Below are positions 23,033 to 33,339 of a stretch of DNA of 64,000 nt, piece by piece. The stretch's first letter is position 1. The number at the start of each line of letters is the position of its first letter. The DNA is from Geosiphon pyriformis (taxonomy: Eukaryota; Glomeromycota; Glomeromycetes; Archaeosporales; Geosiphonaceae): positions 632,314-696,313 of the forward strand of contig JAAOMT010000675.1 of assembly GCA_016748015.1 (NCBI GenBank), read 5' to 3'. The translations under genes were made by a program, and so were the position numbers. The notes under the pieces are model-generated. The model had not been told where the DNA came from and did not search any database. It saw nothing but the letters and a program-made list of their open reading frames with translations.

Positions 23033-23533
23033 TCACGTTTGTTTATCAATATTTGCCTTTGCCATGTGAACAGAATCCTTTCCCATAAACACAGACCATC
23101 TAGCTGTGACCAAATCAGCCATCTCAGATGATTCATATTCCACTAGGGCCTTTTGCCAAAGACTAATAAGCTGCACTTTGATTGAAATGATCTTGCCAAA
23201 CTTGGAGAACACTTCTTCAATTGCCGATTTGGGAAGATCCACTGGGATTTCCTTGACAATCACTTCCCGATCTGAACAGACACTTGATTTTCTCAGATTA
23301 TTATTGACCAAAATTTTCTCACAGATTGCCAATTCCCTAGCCTTATTTAAACTAATTTCAGAAGTAAATGAGGATCTGATGATCCCTGAAAATTTTGAGG
23401 GAGTTGAGGCTCCCCCAAACCCATCAACACGATAAAAAATTTTTTTCAAACTAATCATTTTGTCATTATTAGTTTTGCCAGGAACGGCAGATAGCTCAAT
23501 ATCTAATGCAAACAATTTTGATGAATTAAAATT

Positions 23534-24058
23534 CTATTTCTCTGGTGCATGTGACCAGATTGGAGGAAGGTAATTAGATCCAAAAAATTTGGGACTCGAG
23601 AGAGACAAAGTATCCTCACCATCACTTGAAACATTGAAAGAAAGAGGTGGCGGCTTACTGTTCAGAACATAGGTGCGGGTACACGTCTTCCTTGGCATGG
23701 CATCATTTATGTTATCGTCCAAACCCGAAACATCCGACTCTGCATAGCAAGTTTCCTTAGCAATGACGTTTTCCATATTATCCAAGCCCGAGACACCACT
23801 CATACTGTTCACTTCGCTGTTGACTTTGCTAGCCCATGATTGCCTAATGTTAGATCCATCACCACTTTTATCTATAACATTCGAGACATCAGCAGATGAC
23901 TCTACCAATCCGTCAACTGCCACAGGTTTCTTTGGCTTCTTATAGGACGCACTGTGAGAATGAAGACCAACCGAGCACTTATTTTTGACACTAGACCAGG
24001 TCCCCAACCCAGCTGAAACAGACCCAGAACCACCAGCAGCAAAGCCCACCAGTTCCAT
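23534..24058 (-). CDS. LINE-B ORF1 N-terminal open segment (174 aa)
   Basis: Longest open part of the ORF1 N-terminus, from MELVGFAAGGSG to the TAG at 23536. It is polar, rich in Ser, Asp, Asn and Gly, and contains a basic patch (SASYKKPKKP) and another (PRKTCTRTY), consistent with nucleic acid binding. There is no enzymatic motif. It belongs to the stop-interrupted ORF1, so an automatic gene caller may show it as a separate gene, but I read it as a pseudogene fragment. Confidence 0.55.
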   Translation of the reverse strand: MELVGFAAGGSGSVSAGLGTWSSVKNKCSVGLHSHSASYKKPKKPVAVDGLVESSADVSNVIDKSGDGSNIRQSWASKVNSEVNSMSGVSGLDNMENVIAKETCYAESDVSGLDDNINDAMPRKTCTRTYVLNSKPPPLSFNVSSDGEDTLSLSSPKFFGSNYLPPIWSHAPEK

Positions 24059-24198
24059 AGCAACAAAAGGGGAAATATCTGAAGAAATAACTGGAGAAAG
24101 GTGAAGGGGAAAGGGAAAAGGAAGGCTATTTCAATGATGACTCAAAGCTCTCGTTGTAACCAGGGGATCAATGAAAGAAAGAGTGTTTTGCATTTTCA

Positions 24199-25246
24199 AT
24201 TCAATCAAAACTCTAATTGAATAAAAAAAAAGCACATTGTTAATTTGGTTAAAAATAAAAACTTATTAATTAAGTAGATAAAAATTAAGAATTATTTAAG
24301 ATTTTTAAACAATATCAAAGCTAACTTAATAGTAAATAAGATTGTTTATTTGCTATTTTTTTGCTAATTAAAATATATGAACAATATATTATAGCTAATA
24401 ATACAGTCATATTTGGTAATACTTGTCATTTTATTTATAATATTTATAAGTTAATTTGTTATGCTCAATAAAAAACTGGTCTTAGTTATAATATAATTCT
24501 AAATGCTTTGATTAGAAAGATAAATTGGTTGTTTACTATATAAGTATGATACTTTAATTTATATATACAGATTAGATTTACTTGTAAAAATCTGCCAATT
24601 TGTATATGTATTTAATAAAAGCTGTTTATAAATAACTGTTAATAATAATTCAAAAAAAATTGTATAATAAAACATATTCAAGTGTATTATATTTGCTATA
24701 TAATGAGATAAAGTTGCTAAATTATGTTTTTATTTGTATTAAAAATGTTAATGTTTATAAAAAATATTAATAAAGACTTTTGAACTTTAGATTTTGCTAG
24801 TAAACATTTGTATATTTTCTTTTTAAGAATTTTTTTTAGGTATTTTTTAAATATATACTTGTATACAGTAATTTGTAAAGACTTTATATTAAAGAATTAG
24901 TGTATTAAAACTGTTACAACTCTTAAAAAAAGAAAGAAGACAATTATAAATGTAGTTAAGTTTATAAAACAATTAATAAAGAGATATTATTTGAAAATAT
25001 AACTTATTAGAACTAAATATTAAATAAATATTAAAAAAACTGGTTTAATACAAAATAATAGTTTGGTGTTAGATTTGTTATATAGCTTATTAAAGAAATT
25101 GCTAAATAGTATAATTTAGTTGTTTAATATTATTAAATTTTTTGTTATTAGTTTTAGTAAACATAGACTTTGTTTTTTTTTGAGTTTGAATAGTAATATT
25201 AATATTTTTGTAGATATATAGTATTGTTTTGTCTAATTCAAGTTAT
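24199..25246. other. AT-rich region without recognisable genes
   Basis: About 1 kb of A/T-rich sequence right of LINE-B. Short Lys-rich frames can be read near 24920-25000 but no transposase or polymerase motif was secure. The first 17 bases may include a hAT terminus (TCAAAACTCTA, 24205-24215). Confidence 0.5.
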
Positions 25247-25335
25247 TGGTTATATATAGTAAATGTATAAATTGTGTTTAGTTTAAACTATTTAGTTTGG
25301 TTTTATAAGTTAAATATAGTTAATTTTTATTTATA
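25247..25335 (-). repeat. Short tRNA-like repeat (SINE candidate), decayed copy
   Basis: Aligns along most of its length with the 97-bp insertion at 32886-32982 (for example 'tttagtttaaactatttag' here against 'tttagtttgagcctcttag' there). Differences are largely C-to-T or G-to-A. A two-copy match in different contexts shows it is a dispersed repeat. Orientation is given on the strand where A- and B-box-like words are seen in the better copy. Confidence 0.65.
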
Positions 25336-25396
25336 AAATTGGTAATAAAAATAAAATAAAATTGGCTTAATATAAAATTAATACTTTTTTTAACAT

Positions 25397-26346
25397 TATT
25401 ACTAGTAGAATTTTAGCCATTAAATTAGCATGAAATTACTTTTATAATTTTTATTATTAATTAACATATATTAAATATTATTTCAATTATTACTTATTAT
25501 TTAAAAAAATTATTAAATATCACTAGTTAATTAATAACCTGATTTGTATAATAAAAAGTAGGATGATTAAATTACACAATATTCCGAACTATGTAACATT
25601 TAAGAATTCACTAAAATTTGTAGAAATTTACTGAAATAATTAATAGTTTATTAAAATAACTTGTAGTTTGTCAAAATATATCTTTAGTTTATCGAAAAAA
25701 AAAGTTCAAGTTTATAGACTAGTACTATAACAAGTTGTATAAAAAAAGAGTTTTTTTCTTCAAAAAAAAATATTTTATTTAGAATTATCTTAATTAAAAT
25801 CAATTATTCTATACATATTTTTACAAGAAAATAAATAAAAATTAAATATTTTAAAAACTTAATTGCTTTAAATAATTATACTTGGCATTCTCCAAAACTT
25901 ATTTAATATTTTTGAAATTAATTAGCTACTAATTTTAGTAATCAGTTAGTAATTCTAAGTCTAAACAAAAAATGATTTTTTTAACAAAATTCTAATTCTT
26001 TGACAATTTTTTTATTTCTTTTTATTTTTCTTATTATAATTATTAAGATAGTCTACAGATGAGATTCCTGTAAAAAAGTTAACTTTTATAGCAAAGTAAC
26101 TACACATTTTAGTAAGCTTTTAAACAAGCAATTTTTGGAAAAAAGTTGATATTTACTATAATATAACTATATAAAACAACTGGTATAGAATTAGTTATTC
26201 TACTTATAAGCTTAATAATTCAAATTATAAAAGATAATTTAAAGATAAATTCAATTATTAAAGATTTAACTACTTCCAGAAATATGAATTTATAGCAAAC
26301 AGATATTAACAACAGTTAAGAAAAAAAACCAAAAACTTTTAATAAC
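25397..26346 (+). mobile_element. Type-1 solo LTR
   Basis: A 950-bp copy of the H-family LTR, beginning TATTACTAGTAGAATTTTAG and ending AATAAC. It is flanked by AACAT (25392-25396) and AATAT (26347-26351), a 5-bp target duplication with one C/T difference. No gag or primer site follows. It probably arose by recombination between the LTRs of a full element. Confidence 0.85.
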
Positions 26347-26420
26347 AATATATAAAAAAATTATATATATAGTTAATTTATATAAAATTCATATATTATA
26401 TTAGTATTATTTTAATTATG

Positions 26421-26435
26421 TTTTTTTTTTTTTTT
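26421..26435 (-). other. LINE-C poly-A tail
   Basis: Fifteen T on the plus strand, about 130 bases beyond the ORF2 stop (TAG at 26565-26563). This marks the 3' end of LINE-C/D. Confidence 0.75.
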
Positions 26436-26987
26436 ATTATTAGGTTTTATGAGTAAAGTCTACTTGCTATTTAGTATACAGACCCAAATTAAGTGGATCA
26501 AACCAAATACAGTTTATGTTTTTACTATATATGGCCAGTTACTTGGATCAAACAAGACAATACTATATATTTATATTTACATAAACATTTTCATTCAAAC
26601 CAAAAAAGAAAAAACACAGTATATATTGTTACTAATAAAAAAAACATACAAGAAAATAGTAAGAAAAACAGATAAACCAATAAGAAAATAGTAGCTAGCA
26701 TGTAAGCATATTGCTTAGCAATGTGAGCATTGCTTAAGAAATTATAGCACATTACTTGAGAATGTAAGTGATCTTATAGAACTCAAATTATATATATATA
26801 ACAAGAACATTAGAAGCAGAAAAAACAGAATTAATACTAAAATTTCCCTATTAAAAAACATCTTAGTTAGAATCATCAATATTAATAAATAATTATTTAC
26901 TATCTAAATTTTTTTTCTTACTATTAACACTTTATGTTGATAGTATTTGATACTTGATCACACTGGAACAATAGCTCTTGATTATGG

Positions 26988-27860
26988 TGCTATAGTTTAA
27001 AAATTTAGCAAAAGAATTATAAAAATAATATAAACTATTCAATCATAATATAGCGCAGTAATAATCTTAGAAAGGTAATGATTAACATAGTAGCAAATAC
27101 CATCTCGCAATAGTGGCAAGCACCAGTTCACAATAGCAGCCAATACCAATTGGTAATAGCAGCAAACACTAGGTTGAAATATCAAAAAGAAAGTATTACA
27201 ATGTGTTTTCTTGTAGAACTACAAACATGTATATATACAGTAGCTTTAATATTGGGAAAAGACAATTAAGTAATAAAAATCATAACTTATCAAGCAATAG
27301 ATCCAATTTTATCCAACAAACTCCACTTTAAATCGTACTTTTAAATTAAATATCCCAAGAAATCTTTAAATCAAAAAGAAATGAAAAAGAATATTTAAAA
27401 CTGAATTATCACAATCCAAAGTATTAAAAAACTTACTTGTATTATTTATTGAATGAAACTATTATTTATCAGCTGAATCTCTTGGAAGAATAATCTTTGA
27501 TCAAGATTATTCATGTTGTTACTAATTGATAAAAGCTTTATTGTAAGAATTAGGAAAAGTGCTAAAGACCATTAACATTCTGTGTTTCTAGATTAGAGAA
27601 ATACATCAGGCAATTACAAAAATAGCCTCAGAAAAGACCCCAGACAGTAGGTAGATTTCAGTTTAGTCTTTGAGAAAGAGTACATAAACACACACAACAA
27701 TCAGGAATTGAGGAATAACTTACATCGCAACATTAAAAAGAAAGCCTTCAGTATAATAGTAATATTATTACACAAATAGAATTGAGGAACTCACAAAAGA
27801 CTGATTGCAATTAAAATGAGATATCGGCAATTAAATATAACAAGAAGACCATCCCGTAAC
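26988..27860 (+). mobile_element. Third LTR-like insertion inside the type-2 LTR
   Basis: An 873-bp insertion that splits the type-2 LTR between GATTATGG and ACTATTGATAGG, positions contiguous in the other type-2 copies. It begins TGCTATAG and ends CCCGTAAC, so it has the TG...AAC ends of the other LTRs. Flanks TATGG and AATGA are a plausible decayed 5-bp duplication. It has no coding motif and does not match type-1 or type-2 internal blocks, so I treat it as a solo LTR of a third family. It carries a 23-bp tandem repeat. Confidence 0.7.
27093..27175. repeat. 23-bp tandem repeat, about 3.5 units
   Basis: Units start at 27093, 27116, 27139 and 27162, each GCAARYACCA... followed by ...AATAGYR. 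The middle of the unit varies more than its ends. Confidence 0.8.
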
Positions 27861-30800
27861 AATGACTATTGATAGGATATTAACTTTTTATTGCCTTGGC
27901 TTATTTTCTTTATTTTCTTTTTATTTCTTTTTTTTTAGTTTGTTTCTTTATTGTTTACTAATTAATTAATATAAAGATACTAACATCAGAATATAGCACT
28001 GGTAAAAAACCCAGAAATAAAGATAGACACTTAAAATTGAGGATAGTCTACCAAAAAAATTACCAGCTACTACACTGAAAAAAAAATTGATGGAATTGCA
28101 ATTCTGGAAAGTAATAGATAAAACATCATTGAATCTTTGTCTATTATACAAAAAACTTAACCAAAACCTTCAAATACCAAAATCTTCAGATACTAACATT
28201 CATATTAGCTATTGAGCACCAAGTTACAGGTTTGTTATTTGATTTGAGACTCCAAATAATCATCTGTAATAACATCTACCAAAACTAACCACAAAAAATT
28301 CTATAATACCAAGTAACCAAATCACCCTATCTAATAACACAAATACCACACTACAAGACAAATCTGAAACCAAATTATTATTCCCAACCAATCCAGTTTT
28401 CTTTATGTCTACTTTATGTTTGAATCTTACAAACCATACCTTAGTGTAATACAATTTTACCAAATAACTTATGTATTTAACAAAAGCAAAAATAGCTTTT
28501 TTTTTCTTATTAAAAACTATAAGAGTCTTAGCATATCAGTTTTTTAGCACAAATTTTTTGCAAATTGCAGCATATAAACTCAAATTTGAAAAACACAAAG
28601 AAAATGTTTGCAAAACAGCAGAAAAAAACAAGTAAAAAGCATCTAGCAATAACACTTATTTTTCAGAAGCTTTAGCCAAAATGTTCTCTCAAATACTTTT
28701 ATCTCCAGCATATATAAAAACATAATTAAACAACTTTATCTCATCATACAACAAACACAATATGTCAAAATATTTTTTGTTATATAATTTTTTTCTAATT
28801 ATTATAAGCAATTATCTAAGTATTGTCTTCATTAAATATATGTGCTAATTGGCAGATTTTTTATTAGTAAATTCAAAAAGTATATGTGAATTAAGATGCT
28901 AGACTCTTGTGGTAGCTATTTAATTTATCTTCCTAATTAACACACTTGAAACCACATCAAAACTAAATCTGGTCTTTCATTAAGCATAACAAATAAATCT
29001 ATATAAATTTCAGACAAAACAATAAATATTGTTAAATACAGTTGTATTTTCAGTCATTATAAAACATTTTTTCATCTCTATTGGCAGAGACAAAAAAGAG
29101 TAAGCAGTTTTGTCTGCCATAATATCAGTCTTAATATTGTTTGAAATTCTTGAGTAATTCTTAACTTTTATCCAATTCACAGAAAAATCTTTGTCCCTAA
29201 TCAGATTAATAATATGCCTTTTTTTCATTTAGTACTGATTATAAAAGTTTGGTACAGCAAACTTGACTTCAGACAGACATATATCTATGGCAGCTTGGCT
29301 GTTCAAATACAAAACTACTGCACAAAAAAATAAAACACATTTCTAAAACAAAGCAACAATCTATAATTCAGCCATTGTAAAAGACAGAAGCCTACATATC
29401 TCAACTCTAATATTTATATCTGCAGCTAAAAAGTAAGCAGTTACTTTATTAGCAATCTTAGCAAAACCAATGTTTTTTAAGGAATTATCTGTGTATACTT
29501 TAATTGAATCAGACCAAATTTTGTGCAAACAGATTTATATTTTAGAAAACTTTTCAGATTTCAAGACATTTAAACTAGATAATCATTTAATATTAGCAAA
29601 AATGGCCACCAAAAAACTTTTATTATGTAAAAATTTTGATATTAGCTTGAACCAATAAGACACAAAGCCTCTAAAATTCAGTTTTTTCTATCAACAAATT
29701 GTCATTCAATCTATTATGTTTCTTTTTTTGTCCAAAAATCTGTTATTAAATACAATATTAAACCACTTTAAAAAATAAACAGAACTAAGAAACAAAAACT
29801 TCTCTAAAATATCTAATATTGAAAACTTTCCTGGACTATAAAATACATTGAACAAATTGTTTATTAGAGATAAATCATTGTCTAAAAAATTTTCATTATT
29901 TCAGCCAGAAAATTATTTATTGAACTAATGTGCAACTTGACAAAAAACTGCAAAAAATTTAAGAAAGCCTATTTCAAAACCTGCAGATTCAAGAATCTGT
30001 GATCAAACAAATACCCAAAAATGCCTAATATATTTGAAAAAGCAACCAATAAAGCCGATTTTTTTTTAAATTGTATCTGTTCAAAAAATTTCAGCTCATA
30101 TAAGAAAAAGTAATACAGAGGCTTATTAAAAAAATTATATAACAAATTGGCTTTTAATTTAAGATTTTTTCTAACCAAAACATTTTATTTGTAACATATA
30201 TTAAATTAAATAAAACTAAATTGGATCTTATATTCAACTATAAGTTATAAAACCACTAAAACCAAATAAGAAAACTGTTTATATATAATAGCTTTTCTGA
30301 ATATTATATTGACAAAGAATTAAACATCAAAATAAGTCTTAGCCAGACTTGGCTTAGACAACTTCTTAGTTAACAAAAAGATATCCAAATATCTGTGTGT
30401 CTTACTCTTTTTGACAATTGAAATTGGTAATTCACTAATTTTTAAAGAAGCAACTTTAACACTGTAGTTAATAAAAATAACTACTGTTTTTTTATTATTA
30501 ATAGAAATATTATTAAGCAAAAAAAATTTACTGACAATGTCCAAATCATACTGTATAGAAGTCTAACTATTTTTAACTCAAGTTATATTATTTACAAAAG
30601 CACCAACAGCAAAAAAAAACATTTTATCACTATTCTTTATCTTGTTTGTCTTGGTTATAAACTTAGTATTAATATAATATTTACACAAATATTTATGTCT
30701 TTTAACCTTATACAAGAGTGGATTATAAAAAATTCTCCAAAGAAGAGATAAGAAGACTTTACTTTGATTTAACTTATTATGTATTCTATAGCTATCTAAA

Positions 30801-32224
30801 AGACCAAAATCAGTTATTATTCTATTGATTTTATTTTTATATATGTTATCAAAAAATCTAATAAACTGTTTACACATCTTAATTTGCTGTAAACTAGTCT
30901 TTAAGTAATGTTAACCAACCAAGTCATATGCTTTATACATATTCTGCAGGACCAACCAAAGTTTTCTATTTTTTTTCAAAGCATTTTTAATTATTAACCT
31001 AACAGTAAACACAGAAAACTGAGTAGATATATTCTTCAAAACTAAAAAATTGTCCTCATAAAGAACACCAAACTTGCTATATACAGATAAAATCTGATCA
31101 GATAGAATTTTAAAAAAAATTTTTTTGGCCATTTTAATTAAAGCAATAGGTTGAATGTTTGTTAAAATCCTATCCCAATTATAAAGTTTAAGAATTCTTA
31201 AAACCCAAGTCTTTTTTCATAAAACAAAAACACTACCAAAGAACAAACATATATTTAATAGCTTTAAAAAGCATTTCACCACATTATTATTATTATGCTT
31301 CTAAAATTTATTAAGAATATCAAACAAATCAGCAGCCTTACTATTAAGCAAACTATTAATTCCCAAGAATAGTTTTCTTGTATTGATTTTTTTTATTATG
31401 CCTAAAAAAGCATTATTATTTACATAATTCAATAGTGCATATTAGTAAGCCTAAAAATCAAGTATTTTCAGAAACACAGTCTGCTTTTTTATTCAGCTTT
31501 TTATAATTTTATTAATACTGAGTTTTATTTTTTCTGGTTCCAAAACCAATTCACTTTCTACTACCAAGTGATTAAAAACTACCTTGTGGAAAAACCAATC
31601 TAAGATATTTTTTATTATATTTTCTTTATTAGAACAAAAACTTTTTATGTATTTTTTGATTGCTTTCTTAATAAATGCTTTTTTAGCCAATTTTGACTTA
31701 TAAAGCTTAGAGTTTCTGTATTTTTTTCATATCATTAATAAATATTTGAAAACATTTATCAACTTTCCATTAATCTAAACTATATTTATAATTTTAAAAG
31801 CTTTACTATTATTCAAAGTTAACTATTTCTTAGCAAGACAATTAAATTCAAGCAAGTTATCTGAATTCAACTTTTTAATAATCTTAGCAACTAGTAATTG
31901 CAATCCAAAAAACCTTAAAAACTGTCTGTTTTTCAAACACTGAAATTTATTAAATCAATGTCTAGAAAATGTTTTGTTAGCTGACTTTTACTATTATCTT
32001 TTTTAGCAAATTTTACATAACATCTAAATTCTTACAAGCTTTTACTCCTAAAAACTTATTATTCACTGCTAAAAGCTTAGTAAAAAAATATTTTTTAAAT
32101 TATATTTATTTAGTATTATCTGTATTTTTGATTTTAAATTTCTGATAATTCTTATTAGTTTGCTTATACATACTATTTAGACAAATATTTAAGAAATTAT
32201 CCAGACCAATTGACACCAAGATAG

Positions 32225-33296
32225 TGTTATCAGTAGAATTTTAACATAAAATTATCCTTATAATTCCTATTATTAATTAGCATATATTATTATCATTTTG
32301 ATTATTACTTATTATTTAATCAAATTATTAAATATTATTATTTAATTAATAACTTGATTTGTATTATAGAAATTAAAATAATCAAATTACACAATACTCT
32401 AAACCATTTAATATAGTCAAAATTTGCCAAAATTAATAAAAATTGGCCGAAATAATCAATAGTTGGTAAAAATAATTTGTAGTTTGCCAAAATATATCTT
32501 TAGTTTACCAAAATTAGAACAAAAAGAAAAGTGCAAGTTCAAAGACTAGTATTACAACAAGTTGTATAAAAAAAGAGCTTCTTTCTTTAAAAAAATAGTA
32601 TCTTCTTATAGTATTTTACCATAGTATTTTACTTTAAATATTGTAATTAAAACAAATTATCTTTTATACATCTTAAATAAAAATTAAAATATTCAAAAAC
32701 CAAATCCTTGATTATTACACTTAAAATTTTTTCAACACAAACTAACATTTTGAAATTAATTAGCTACCAATTTCAATAAATTGTTAGTAATTCCAGACTT
32801 GAATATAAAATGTTTCCCTTAACAGAATTCTATTTCTTTTACATTTCTTTTATTTTTACTTTTTTTTCTTATTATAATCATTAGGTGGCTAGCCACATGT
32901 AAAAAGTGCATGAACTGCATTTAGTTTGAGCCTCTTAGTTTGGTTCTATGTATTAGATAGTGGTTGGGCTACGCTAGTTAAATATAATCATTAGGATAGC
33001 CTACAAATGAGATTCCTATAGAAGAGTTGACTTTTACAACAAAATAACTACATATTTTAGTAAGCTTCTAAACAAACAATTCCTGGAAAAGAGTTGATGT
33101 TTATTATAATAAAACTATATAAAGTAACTGGTAAGGAATTGGCCATTTTACTTATAAGTTTAGCAGTTCAAATTATAGGAAATAATTTGAAGATAAATTC
33201 AGTTATTAGAGATTCAACTACTTTCAGAAAACAAAAATTCACAACAAACAGATATTAACAACATTCAAGAAAAGAGACCAAAAAATTTTCAGTAAT
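32225..33296 (+). repeat. H 5' LTR (type 1)
   Basis: Starts TGTTATCAGTAGAATTTTA and ends TTTTCAGTAAT, directly before the TTTGGTGCTC primer site. It is about 100 bp longer than the 3' LTR because of the 97-bp insertion (32886-32982) plus its 13-bp duplication. It should contain the promoter and transcript start of H. Confidence 0.87.
32886..32982 (-). mobile_element. 97-bp tRNA-like short element (SINE candidate)
   Basis: Inserted in the H 5' LTR and absent from the four other type-1 LTRs. It is flanked by perfect 13-bp repeats TATAATCATTAGG (32873-32885 and 32983-32995). On the minus strand it contains TAGCGTAGCCC and, 44 bases later, GGCTCAAACTA. These resemble the A and B boxes of RNA polymerase III genes at tRNA-like spacing. 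There is no poly-A tail. It keeps a CpG and is less AT-rich than its host LTR, so it is younger. A decayed second copy lies at 25247-25335. Confidence 0.72.
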
Positions 33297-33299
33297 ATT

Positions 33300-33313
33300 T
33301 GGTGCTCTTTTAC
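33300..33313 (+). promoter_or_regulatory. H primer-binding site
   Basis: TGGTGCTCTTTTAC four bases after the 5' LTR, starting with the TGG that pairs with a tRNA CCA end. G4 (51143) and G3 (minus, 45539) have the same TGGTGCT core, so the families share a primer. The tRNA species cannot be named from the window. Confidence 0.65.
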
Positions 33314-33339
33314 AGAAATAACACAGCAACAACAAATTC

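Larger units (their letters stand above)
22103..24193 (-). pseudogene. LINE-B ORF1: RRM-like and zinc-knuckle RNA-binding protein, three stops
   Basis: The ORF1 product would coat LINE RNA. I take the ATG at 24193-24191 (MQNTLSFIDPLVTTRAL) because it is in frame with everything downstream and lies at the start of the GC-rich segment; the ATG at 24058 (MELVGFAAGG) is an alternative. Domains: Ser/Asp-rich N-terminus; an RRM-like fold at about 23290-23060 (VIVKEIPVDLPKSAIEEVF, FGKIISIKVQL); and an intact CX2CX4HX4C knuckle CIRCKQFGHVMVNC near 22770. The C-terminus is Ser/Leu-rich with heptad-like stretches. In-frame stops are TGA 24133-24131, TAG 23536-23534 and TGA 23035-23033. No indel was found. 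The natural stop TGA (22105-22103) overlaps the ORF2 ATG. Confidence 0.88.
17284..24198 (-). mobile_element. LINE-B: full-length non-LTR retrotransposon, recently dead
   Basis: A complete two-ORF LINE. The poly-A tail appears as 14 T at 17284-17297. Then come a short GC-richer 3' UTR (17298-17417), ORF2 (22106-17418) and ORF1 (24193-22103). Base composition is clearly less AT-rich than everything around it, marking a later arrival. Across both ORFs the frame is kept end to end (697 and 1563 codons including the stop), broken only by eight premature stops. Domain order EN-RT-RNase H-CCHC places it near the I/Tad-type LINEs. The 5' boundary is approximate. A 7-bp flank pair (GGTTCAA at 17277, AATTCAA at 24198) could be a decayed target duplication but is weak. 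Confidence 0.92.
26627..28270 (+). mobile_element. Type-2 LTR (solo) with an inner insertion, inside LINE-C ORF2
   Basis: Outer parts 26627-26987 and 27861-28270 match the G3 LTR. Start TGTTACTAATAAAAAAAAC, U3 with GCAATGT-type repeats (26700-26775), TATA box near 26790, end AATAATCATCTGTAAT. The flanks TATAT (26622-26626) and AACAT (28271-28275) fit a decayed 5-bp target duplication, and removing the LTR plus one copy restores the LINE reading frame. The LTR is interrupted at its 'agctcttgatcatgg' block by the 873-bp insertion at 26988. Confidence 0.85.
26563..32224 (-). pseudogene. LINE-C ORF2 relic: RT, RNase H and C-terminus
   Basis: C-terminal two thirds of the split LINE ORF2. RT: 31690-31493, 31132-30911 (NISTQFSVFTVR, LQNMYKAYDLVG), 30877-30578 (LNQSKVFLSLLWRIFYNPLL, catalytic block AFVNNIT, with FVDD changed to FVNN) and thumb 30544-29969. 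RNase H lies at about 29520-29230 (VYTDNSLKNIG, AEL-stop-IVAL, LNSQAA with Asp changed to Asn). The C-terminal domain 28463-28274 (GLVGNNNLVSDLS, LLGIIEFFVVSFGRC) continues left of the LTR at 26621-26563 (FFFFGLNENVYVNINI). It is inactive: catalytic Asp are lost in RT and RNase H. Confidence 0.78.

Noticed and set aside
17418-24193. Reassigned stop codons (TGA as Trp, TAG as Gln) keeping LINE-B active
   Set aside because: Three stop types occur across elements, often beside catalytic losses, and related copies have ordinary Gln or Trp codons. Mutation explains this better than a variant nuclear code.
24660-25010. Possible transposase of another DNA transposon
   Set aside because: Only Lys-rich short frames were seen; no catalytic or helix-turn-helix motif could be supported.
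26449-26691. 80-aa open frame on the plus strand
   Set aside because: It overlaps the LINE-C 3' end and the start of a type-2 LTR, has Lys/Ile/Tyr low-complexity composition, and has no family resemblance.
27093-27175. CRISPR-like array
   Set aside because: Direct tandem units without unique spacers, in eukaryotic repeat DNA, inside an LTR-like element.
32886-32982. True tRNA gene
   Set aside because: A- and B-box-like words are at tRNA spacing, but I could not form an acceptor stem or a normal anticodon arm, and it is bracketed by a target duplication.
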